Under the pieces are notes generated by a model. It saw only the letters and a list, made by a program, of their open reading frames with translations. It made no database searches and was not told the DNA's origin. A stretch of DNA of 23,633 nucleotides from CAYOMP01 sp964405075. GTDB taxonomy: Bacteria > Bacillota > Clostridia > Lachnospirales > Lachnospiraceae. Location of the stretch: assembly GCA_964405075.1 (NCBI GenBank), contig CAYOMP010000034.1, forward strand, positions 1-23,633, in the 5' to 3' direction. A program made the translations under genes and the position numbers. Below, in pieces: positions 8,298-14,239 of the stretch (positions are counted from its first letter, which is position 1; each line of letters starts with the position of its first letter).

Positions 8298-9341
8298 TTA
8301 TAAATCAATTCCTAAAGCCTTACAGTCTGATTTAACCATCATTGATACTAATTCTTTAAAGCTGACCTTACGTTTCCATCCAAGTTCTCTTTCTGCCTTA
8401 GATGAATCTCCCCAAAGAAGTTCTACTTCTGCTGGTCTGAAGTATCTTGGATTAACATCAACTAAAAGACGACCCGTTTTGCTATCGTATCCTTTTTCAT
8501 CTACGCCTTCGCCCTTCCATTCGATATCGATTCCAACTTCCTTGAATGCTAACTCAACGAATTCTCTTACTGTATGTGTTTCATTAGTAGCCAAAACGAA
8601 ATCGCCCGGTGTATCATGTTGAAGAATTCTCCACATTCCTTCTACATAATCCCCTGCAAATCCCCAGTCACGTTTTGCATTAAGGTTACCTAAAGATAAC
8701 TTGTCCTTCTGACCTGCCAAAATCGCAGCTACAGCTCTTGTAATTTTTCTAGTTACAAATGTTTCACCACGCCTTGGTGATTCATGGTTAAATAAAATAC
8801 CATTACTTGCAAACAAATCATAAGATTCTCTATAGTTTACTGTAATCCAGTATGAGTATAATTTTGCTACACCATAAGGACTCTTTGGATAAAATGGAGT
8901 CTTTTCACTCTGTGGTGCTGTGCCTGGCAAACCACCAAACAATTCTGATGTGGATGCCTGATAGAATTTAGTCTTCAAGCCATTTGCTTTGATGGCATCT
9001 AATAATCTGATAGTACCTGTACCAGTAACTTCCGCTGTATATTCCGGAACTTCGAAGGAAACTGCAACATGTGATTGTGCAGCCAAATTATATACTTCAT
9101 CCGGCTGAATCTTTTCCATTAATCTATTTAAATTACTAGAGTCTGTTAAATCTCCGTGATGTAAGAAAAATCTCTTATCTCTTAATTCCATGTTGTCATA
9201 AATATGATCAATTCTATCTGTAGCGATACTACTATGACGTCTTATGATACCATGCACTTCGTATCCTTTGTCTAATAATAATTCCGCTAAATATGATCCG
9301 TCCTGACCTGTTATACCTGTTATAAACGCTTTCTTTGCCAT
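8298..9341 (-). CDS. gmd: GDP-mannose 4,6-dehydratase
   Basis: Makes GDP-4-keto-6-deoxymannose from GDP-mannose, the first committed step to GDP-L-fucose (also GDP-rhamnose or perosamine in some bacteria). The 347-residue extended SDR protein has G9-I-T-G-Q-D-G15 near the start and the catalytic residues T131 and E133 (STSELFG), Y156 and K160 (YGVAK). It also has the family segment NHESPRRGETFVTRKI. The start at 9341 (MAKKAFITG) has AGAGG 7 nt upstream; a GTG 24 nt earlier would overlap that site. fcl follows on the same strand, which points to GDP-fucose as the product. No glycosyltransferase is nearby in the window, so the glycan that receives fucose is unknown. Confidence 0.97.
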   Translation of the reverse strand: MAKKAFITGITGQDGSYLAELLLDKGYEVHGIIRRHSSIATDRIDHIYDNMELRDKRFFLHHGDLTDSSNLNRLMEKIQPDEVYNLAAQSHVAVSFEVPEYTAEVTGTGTIRLLDAIKANGLKTKFYQASTSELFGGLPGTAPQSEKTPFYPKSPYGVAKLYSYWITVNYRESYDLFASNGILFNHESPRRGETFVTRKITRAVAAILAGQKDKLSLGNLNAKRDWGFAGDYVEGMWRILQHDTPGDFVLATNETHTVREFVELAFKEVGIDIEWKGEGVDEKGYDSKTGRLLVDVNPRYFRPAEVELLWGDSSKAERELGWKRKVSFKELVSMMVKSDCKALGIDL

Positions 9342-9456
9342 ATTTTTTCCTCTCTTTTTATGCACTTAACCACATGTCAAATATTGCTTTATACATATGG
9401 TTCTTATTCCAAACTCAATCTTAAGCTTTTGCATTGTTATTACAACACCGTTTATC

Positions 9457-9485
9457 ATACTAACATAGTATTTCTATATGTTCAA
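9457..9485 (-). promoter_or_regulatory. Candidate promoter of gmd-fcl
   Basis: On the minus strand, TTGAAC (9480-9485) is separated by 17 nt from TAGTAT (9457-9462). This would give a leader of about 110 nt before gmd. The rest of the 405-nt gap between gmd and the cold-shock gene (9342-9746) is AT-rich, with nothing else I can support apart from the cold-shock promoter. Confidence 0.4.
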
Positions 9486-9640
9486 TGTAACAACTTGCTA
9501 AAAAATAGCAAAATATTGCTTTCTGTATCTTTATTCCTTAAAACTCAATAATATTCCAAGAAAATTGTCTGAATTTGTTATATTTTCATAATTATTGTTT
9601 TATTACATATATTATGTTTTGTTATATTTTTACTATAATT

Positions 9641-9669
9641 TTGTACTTTTACCTTTACTTTTATACAAT
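9641..9669 (+). promoter_or_regulatory. Candidate promoter of the cold-shock gene
   Basis: TTGTAC (9641-9646), a 17-nt spacer and TACAAT (9664-9669). Transcription would begin near 9677, leaving a leader of about 70 nt ahead of GGAGG at 9735-9739. Confidence 0.6.
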
Positions 9670-9746
9670 TTTATGGTATCCTTTAGTCGTGCTAATAATT
9701 ATGGGGGCACATAAATTTTTTATTTTTTATTTATGGAGGTATTATC

Positions 9747-9947
9747 ATGAACAAAGGTACAGTAAAGTGGTTTAACAATCAGAAAGGATACGGTTTCATC
9801 TCTGACGAAGCTGGAAATGATGTATTTGTACATTATTCAGGACTTGTTATGGATGGTTTCAAATCATTAGAAGAAGGCCAGAGTGTAGAATTCGAAATCG
9901 TTAACGGAGCTAAAGGACCACAGGCTACTAACGTAGTAAAATTATAA
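9747..9947 (+). CDS. csp: Cold-shock domain protein (CspA/CspB type)
   Basis: A 66-residue single-stranded nucleic acid binding protein, thought to act as an RNA chaperone that keeps mRNA open at low temperature or during growth changes. The whole protein is one cold-shock domain: MNKGTVKWFN start, RNP1 as K13-G-Y-G-F-I18 and RNP2 as V26-F-V-H29. The usual basic and aromatic surface residues (W8, F9, F17, F27, H29) are present. GGAGG lies 7 nt before the ATG. It is transcribed alone, divergent from gmd, with its own promoter and a terminator about 90 nt downstream. Which paralogue it is cannot be told. Confidence 0.97.
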   Translation: MNKGTVKWFNNQKGYGFISDEAGNDVFVHYSGLVMDGFKSLEEGQSVEFEIVNGAKGPQATNVVKL

Positions 9948-9982
9948 TTAAGTTATTTCAAGAAGTGCCTTTTTCAATTATA

Positions 9983-10022
9983 TAAAGCTATTTGTTTTTT
10001 TATATTGATTAAAGCTATTTGT
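9983..10022 (+). repeat. Short direct repeat after the cold-shock gene
   Basis: The 13-mer TAAAGCTATTTGT occurs at 9983-9995 and again at 10010-10022, offset by 27 nt, in the 3' untranslated part of the cold-shock transcript. The function is unknown; it may be simple duplication. Confidence 0.55.
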
Positions 10023-10039
10023 AAGTGACTAAAATAGGG

Positions 10040-10091
10040 GAGACGAAAACATGTATGAACGAAATAGGTTATATATTTCGTCTCTTTTTTT
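10040..10091 (+). terminator. Terminator of the cold-shock gene
   Basis: GAGACGAAA (10040-10048) pairs with TTTCGTCTC (10076-10084) around a 27-nt loop, followed by a run of seven Ts. The loop is longer than usual. Confidence 0.7.
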
Positions 10092-10156
10092 GCATAATAT
10101 CAATTCTAATTATTTAGATATATTGCATAACTCTTTTGAGTGTGCACCCTTAACCT

Positions 10157-10194
10157 AAGAAAAAACACACGTTTCAAACCGTGTGTTTTTTCTT
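10157..10194. terminator. Bidirectional terminator between csp and the YhfC-type gene
   Basis: AAGAAAAAACACACG pairs with CGTGTGTTTTTTCTT around a short loop. It works on either strand and would back up the csp terminator and end hisA-yhfC transcripts. The stretch from here to 10344 holds no supported gene. Confidence 0.85.
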
Positions 10195-10344
10195 GTCCTT
10201 TTTTATTTCTATATTACCACTACTGTATTAAAAACTCATTTACGCATTCATCTTATGACTAAAGCTATGAGTATTCTGCGTTAAATCACAAAGCTTTCAA
10301 TTACTGCTTTTAGTTCAGGTCATCTCTCTTAACATCCTGAATAT

Positions 10345-11169
10345 TTATTGTATATTCTTGATACTTCGGGTTTTATTTACTATTACATAACTAAATGCAC
10401 AAATCATAGCAGAAATCACAGCTATTACTACTTCTGTTAAAAGTGTACTCTCACCCATTAATCCCACTTGGAACAAACCTGCCGGTACATTTAATATTGT
10501 ATGAAGAATTATGGTAACCGGATACATCCATATATATCCCGGTTTCTTAACAGCTGTATATATTAGTAATGATGCAGCTATATGAAATGACATAGCTACA
10601 AATCTCTCAAATCCGGAAGCAAATAGCAATACAGCCTCAGCTTGTGTCAAAGAATTAATGCCTTCTATAACAGCATTTAAATCTTCTCCTTCTAATCCGT
10701 TAATCATAGCATCCGCGCCTGACAGATTAATTGTCGTAGCCATAATAAAGGAATTGAGCATTCCAATACCAACCATCATAATAGCCTCAATACCGCCATG
10801 CCCAGCGCCATAGGCTATGGCATCTCCAATATTTCTTGCTTTATTTTTCATTAATTTGAACGCAACAAATCTTCCTGTTTCTTCAAAAACACCTGCTAAT
10901 AAACTTCCTGTTACTGCATAGAGTATCAGATTCTCTTGTATTGCTGTGTTAAATCCTGGAATCGATAGCAAAAGACCACTTCCTAATGCCTTTAATACTA
11001 CACCAAAAGAAAGAAAAATAATCCCTCCCATTATTAATGGCATCCAATTGGCATTATATTTACTTTTAGCATATGCCATTGTCAAAACCGGAAAAACAAA
11101 ACATACTACTCCGGCAAACAACACTGCCAACACTGTTATCATAGGTACTGTTTGTGATATTATTTCCAT
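10345..11169 (-). CDS. YhfC-family intramembrane protease-like protein
   Basis: A 274-residue polytopic membrane protein with about seven to eight hydrophobic segments. It matches the YhfC family (glutamic-type intramembrane peptidases related to CPBP/Rce1). The core signature is F-E96-E97-T-G-R100 in one helix, followed by GAGHGG (H124) with E128, then FH196 and LH223-x3-N227, giving the Glu/His set expected for such proteases. The substrate is unknown; relatives are often annotated only as membrane proteins, so the peptidase role is inferred. The ATG has AAAGGTGG 7 nt upstream. It begins 15 nt after the hisA stop codon on the same strand, so the two are probably one transcript despite no obvious link in function. 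Confidence 0.85.
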   Translation of the reverse strand: MEIISQTVPMITVLAVLFAGVVCFVFPVLTMAYAKSKYNANWMPLIMGGIIFLSFGVVLKALGSGLLLSIPGFNTAIQENLILYAVTGSLLAGVFEETGRFVAFKLMKNKARNIGDAIAYGAGHGGIEAIMMVGIGMLNSFIMATTINLSGADAMINGLEGEDLNAVIEGINSLTQAEAVLLFASGFERFVAMSFHIAASLLIYTAVKKPGYIWMYPVTIILHTILNVPAGLFQVGLMGESTLLTEVVIAVISAMICAFSYVIVNKTRSIKNIQ

Positions 11170-11184
11170 TCTTGTACCACCTTT

Positions 11185-11958
11185 CTAATCCATATATTCT
11201 AATACTTTTTTGTATTCCATCTTTCCACCAAATAAATCCAGGCTGCTGCCAATGGTCACGTCTATTTTCCCTTTTCCTAATTTATTTAATATGTCCAAAT
11301 CTTCAAAGGAAGACACTCCACCTGCATATGTAATTGGAATCTTACCCCAATTTCCCAACATAGCAGCCAGATTCTCTTCAATTCCTGAAGCCTTTCCTTC
11401 TACATCAACTGCATGTATAAGATACTCATCACAGTATTCACTAAAGAAATCCAGTGTTTCCTCATTTAGTACAACCTCTGTAAAATTCTGCCACCTGTCT
11501 GTAACGATATAATATTTATTATCCTTCTTGCGACAACTTAAATCTATAACCAAATTTTCTTTTCCAACTGCTGTCTTTATTTTTTCCAAATTATGCATAT
11601 TTACTTTGCCATCTTTAAAAACAAAGGAAGTAACTATTACATGACTGGCTCCTGCTTCAATATATTCATTAGCATTCTCATCTGTAATGCCTCCACCAAT
11701 CATTAAGCCTCCCGGATATTCTTTTAACGCCTCAATAGCTTCTCTCTTAGTATCTTCATAGTACTCTGATGTTTTGCTATTCAAGATAATAATGTGTCCG
11801 CCCTTAATACCATCATTTTTATAAATTCTTGCATAATTTGCGGCACCTAATTCTGAAACAAAATTTTCGGTTGCCATATTGTTCTTATCTGTAAGTGTTC
11901 CCCCTACAATTTGTTTAACTTTTCCATTATGTATGTCAATACATGGTCTGAATTTCAT
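11185..11958 (-). CDS. hisA: HisA of the eukaryotic type (ProFAR isomerase)
   Basis: Phosphoribosylformimino-5-aminoimidazole carboxamide ribotide isomerase, fourth step of histidine synthesis. The 257-residue TIM-barrel protein starts with MKFRPCIDIHNGKVKQIVGG, the form typical of the fungal/plant-like HisA branch (TIGR02129) rather than the common bacterial one. The two catalytic aspartates are expected at D8 and D139 (VIDLSCRK). The phosphate-binding glycine segments are GGGI (88-91) and YAGGVSS (211-217). The ATG has AGAGAGGG 6 nt upstream. No other his gene is in the window, so the gene lies apart from any his operon present, and it is paired with a YhfC-type membrane protein. Assignment to this branch is from memory of its N-terminal signature. 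Confidence 0.9.
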   Translation of the reverse strand: MKFRPCIDIHNGKVKQIVGGTLTDKNNMATENFVSELGAANYARIYKNDGIKGGHIIILNSKTSEYYEDTKREAIEALKEYPGGLMIGGGITDENANEYIEAGASHVIVTSFVFKDGKVNMHNLEKIKTAVGKENLVIDLSCRKKDNKYYIVTDRWQNFTEVVLNEETLDFFSEYCDEYLIHAVDVEGKASGIEENLAAMLGNWGKIPITYAGGVSSFEDLDILNKLGKGKIDVTIGSSLDLFGGKMEYKKVLEYMD

Positions 11959-11998
11959 TATAATCCCTCTCTTTTGCTTGCAAACTCTTCGCGGAGCG

Positions 11999-12036
11999 TT
12001 TTATTTGATATGAAAGAACTTTCCTATGATATAAAA
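11999..12036. repeat. 38-bp palindromic element, copy 2
   Basis: The arms 11999-12017 and 12018-12036 match at 15 of 19 positions. The sequence is identical to the copy at 911-948 at 31 of 38 positions. As with copy 1, it abuts the T-tract of a terminator, and the gene that follows (hisA) starts less than 100 nt away. The left flank GCAAACTCTTCGCG (11980-11993) recurs exactly at 14035-14048. Confidence 0.75.
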
Positions 12037-12064
12037 AGGGCTGAGCAGAATTTCTCCACTCAGC
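12031..12064 (-). terminator. Terminator of the Asn/Asp-rich lipoprotein gene
   Basis: On the minus strand, GGCTGAG pairs with CTCAGCC around a loop of 13 nt, part of which can also pair, followed by CTTTTTAT. It lies about 80 nt after the lipoprotein stop codon and ahead of the palindromic element and hisA. Confidence 0.85.
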
Positions 12065-12144
12065 CTGCATCAAAAACATTATATACAAAATACCTATTCT
12101 ATACAAGTTTTTGAAAAAAATACATATTTTTTTCACTTTTGTTT

Positions 12145-12585
12145 TTATCTAGGTTGTACTTCTGATTCGTTTTTCATATCAGAATTATTAACGTCATTTG
12201 TGTTGGCATCATTGGCATTGTTCTGGTTATTATTGTTATTTTCGTTGTCGTCACCAACAATTGCATCACCAATGTCGTCTACTCCATTTTCAACACCATC
12301 AATAACATCATCGACCGCACCACCTACGCTACCATCATTGTCATTAACGTCATTATTTCCCTGACCTTGATTTGTATCTGTCGTATTATTTGTGTTATTA
12401 TTATTGCCCGTCGAATTATTATTATCTGCACCACCTGTACCATTTGTCGTAGAGTTGTCATTTGTCGTTCCATTTTGTGTGGTCCCGTCATTAGTAGGAT
12501 TACCATTATTAGTACCACATGCCGCTAAGCATAATACAAATGTAAACATCGCAGCTATTACAAATATTTTTCTTAATTGTTTCAT
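12145..12585 (-). CDS. Asn/Asp-rich low-complexity lipoprotein
   Basis: A 146-residue protein with a clear lipoprotein signal: MKQLRK start, hydrophobic core and lipobox L-A-A-C23. The mature part is almost wholly Asn, Asp, Gly and Thr with few hydrophobic residues. The only ordered-looking segment is about 85-112 (VGGAVDDVIDGVENGVDDIGDA), which could form an amphipathic helix. It is probably a disordered, acidic surface tether or coat component; no family or function can be given. AAGGAG lies 7 nt before the ATG. Frames on the other strand and in other registers here are shadows caused by the repetitive composition. Its repetitive DNA makes copy-number errors in assembly possible. Confidence 0.82.
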   Translation of the reverse strand: MKQLRKIFVIAAMFTFVLCLAACGTNNGNPTNDGTTQNGTTNDNSTTNGTGGADNNNSTGNNNNTNNTTDTNQGQGNNDVNDNDGSVGGAVDDVIDGVENGVDDIGDAIVGDDNENNNNNQNNANDANTNDVNNSDMKNESEVQPR

Positions 12586-12670
12586 ATTGTATCTCCTTTA
12601 CACAAGTAATTTCACTATTAATATGTGCAAAAGAGAAATTATTATTCATTTTTATTTTTTATAATAACGA

Positions 12671-13165
12671 TTATTTTAAATTTTCAACTATCTTTTTTAC
12701 AGTGTCTTCTATAGATAAACTCTCTTCATCTACAATAATATCTGCATATTTTTCATATAATTTTGTTCTTTCTTCATAAAGATCTTTTAATGTTTGACCA
12801 TCTCTTAAAACAACACCACGTTCTTTAGTATTATTCAATCTCTTGTCTAATTCCTCATATGAAAGCTTTAAATATACTATTTTACCGATTTTCTTTAAAT
12901 GCTCCATTGCCTTTGGTCCGTATACAACGCTTCCACCTGTTGCAATTATTGATTTATCTACATTAATAGATGCATTAACTTCTTCTTCTACCTTGATAAA
13001 CCCATCAATTCCTCTTTCAGATATAATCTCATGGAGCAGTTTTCCATATTTTTCCTGAATTAACAAATCAGAATCCATAAAATGGTATCCCAAAACTTTA
13101 GCCAATACTACACCTGCTGTGCTTTTTCCAACTCCCGGCATTCCAATTAATACTATATTATTCAT
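12671..13165 (-). CDS. aroK: Shikimate kinase-like protein
   Basis: A 164-residue P-loop kinase of the shikimate kinase family (shikimate to shikimate 3-phosphate, chorismate pathway). Walker A is G8-M-P-G-V-G-K-S-T16, the substrate and magnesium motif is D31-S-D33, and the lid has R116 and R121. The C-terminal arginine segment YEERTKLYEKYAD has R133. Two active-site positions differ from the classical enzyme: the FR motif whose Arg binds shikimate reads F56-I57-K58, and the GGG motif reads G77-G78-S79. As I recall, similar clostridial proteins share these changes and are annotated as shikimate kinase, so the true substrate may differ. GAGG lies about 10 nt before the ATG. No other aro gene is nearby. 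Confidence 0.82.
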   Translation of the reverse strand: MNNIVLIGMPGVGKSTAGVVLAKVLGYHFMDSDLLIQEKYGKLLHEIISERGIDGFIKVEEEVNASINVDKSIIATGGSVVYGPKAMEHLKKIGKIVYLKLSYEELDKRLNNTKERGVVLRDGQTLKDLYEERTKLYEKYADIIVDEESLSIEDTVKKIVENLK

Positions 13166-13250
13166 TTGATATTTCCTCTCTTACGTCTTTACCTTTATTG
13201 TATGGTAGAAGTACAAGCTGTTTTGCATCGTTGTCATTCTAATCTCGCCC

Positions 13251-13285
13251 CAAAAAGCTTGCTTACAAAATCTTTACTTGCAAGC
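13251..13285 (-). terminator. Terminator of the XRE-cupin gene
   Basis: On the minus strand, GCTTGC pairs with GCAAGC, with extra pairing inside the 17-nt loop, followed by TTTTT. It starts 8 nt after the stop codon of the regulator gene and separates it from the shikimate kinase-like gene. Confidence 0.7.
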
Positions 13286-13292
13286 AGTGTTT

Positions 13293-13883
13293 TTACGACA
13301 AACTTCGTCTCTTCGATTTTCTCAAGTTACCGCGTTGGTCTTCTAAATAAAAAACTACTTCAAGAACTAATTCTTCTTCCGTTTCATTAAAAAAAGTATG
13401 TGTCTTGTCTGTAATAAAATCTATAGCATTTCCTTTATCTACCAAATATTCTTCTTTGCCTGTTACTACCTTTAAGCTTCCCTGATTAACAATTACAAAT
13501 TCGTGACTATTGTCACCGTGAGAAGCCGCCTCATACTTTTCCCCTGGCATTATTCGAATTTCATATATTTCTATATCCCTTTGCGCCTCATAAGTCTTAT
13601 ATCCGTATATCTGACACCCTTCTTTGTCATATACTAATATATCCTTCTTTTCAACAAGCTCCACGCTCTCTGGCGGTGTACTGATCAAATCATCAAAAGA
13701 AATTCTAATTCCTTCAACAATTTTTCCAATAGTAGCCACTGTTGGATTGGATTCGCCACGTTCAATCTGACCTAGCATACTCTTACTAACACCAGTTCGC
13801 TCTGCCATCATATCCAAGCTCATGTTACGGGATTTTCTAATTCGCTTAAGATTGGTGGCAATATTCTTTTCTAATTGATTCAT
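13293..13883 (-). CDS. XRE-family transcriptional regulator with C-terminal cupin domain
   Basis: A 196-residue DNA-binding regulator. Residues 7-65 form an XRE helix-turn-helix (ATNLKRIRKSRNMSLDMMAE, recognition helix about 33-42 ending QIERGESNP). Residues about 108-178 form a cupin beta-barrel (MPGEKYEAASHGD, H122 and H127; VNQGSLKVVTG), which in this family senses a small molecule. Such HTH-cupin proteins (PuuR/SinR-like, COG1396 type) often control amino acid, polyamine or transport genes; the target here is unknown. GGGGAG lies 6 nt before the ATG. The gene has its own terminator, so it is probably not cotranscribed with the kinase that follows. The C-terminus ends in a basic tail (RKSKRRS). 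Confidence 0.92.
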   Translation of the reverse strand: MNQLEKNIATNLKRIRKSRNMSLDMMAERTGVSKSMLGQIERGESNPTVATIGKIVEGIRISFDDLISTPPESVELVEKKDILVYDKEGCQIYGYKTYEAQRDIEIYEIRIMPGEKYEAASHGDNSHEFVIVNQGSLKVVTGKEEYLVDKGNAIDFITDKTHTFFNETEEELVLEVVFYLEDQRGNLRKSKRRSLS

Positions 13884-14030
13884 TTATTTCTCCCCTTGTG
13901 CGTTATATTACACTCTGTTCTCCTCTTATTATCCAAGACTCCCTCAACTTGTCCTGATATAATATGTGCAATTTACAAATCAATAATCTCTATTTCTTCG
14001 AAAAAATCTAGTTATCCAAGCAAAGCTTTT

Positions 14031-14051
14031 ACTCGCAAACTCTTCGCGAGT
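14031..14051. repeat. Hairpin sharing the flank of palindromic element copy 2
   Basis: ACTCGC (14031-14036) pairs with GCGAGT (14046-14051). The 14-mer GCAAACTCTTCGCG at 14035-14048 is identical to 11980-11993, next to the palindrome before hisA. The palindrome itself is only weakly recognisable to the right (GTTTAATCACAAGAAACTTT), so this looks like a decayed copy. It lies in the 356-nt gap between the OLD-family gene and the XRE-cupin gene, which otherwise holds one terminator. Confidence 0.5.
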
Positions 14052-14106
14052 GGGTTTAATCACAAGAAACTTTTACACTTTAACACAACAAATTGTTTCT
14101 GTTTTT

Positions 14107-14142
14107 AAAAGGACACCAGGCGTACTTCTTGCCTGATGTCCT
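14107..14142 (-). terminator. Terminator of the OLD-family nuclease gene
   Basis: On the minus strand, GGACATCAGGC pairs with GCCTGGTGTCC (one G-U pair) around a 9-nt loop, followed by TTTT. It lies about 100 nt after the stop codon. Confidence 0.82.
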
Positions 14143-14239
14143 AAATATTGTATCTTTCTATATACAAATTACCTTTGTAAATCCACTATTAAGAATCAAA
14201 CTACGTATATGATAGTTTCTTTTCTAATAATAGTCAAGA

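Noticed and set aside
11936..12136. Minus-strand 66-codon frame before hisA
   Set aside because: It spans a terminator and the palindromic element. Its similarity to the frame in the metG leader comes from the shared DNA repeat, not from a protein.
12324..12664. Alternative frames over the Asn-rich lipoprotein gene on both strands
   Set aside because: They are shadows of the repetitive AAT/GAT codons; only the frame at 12145-12585 has a signal peptide, lipobox and ribosome binding site.
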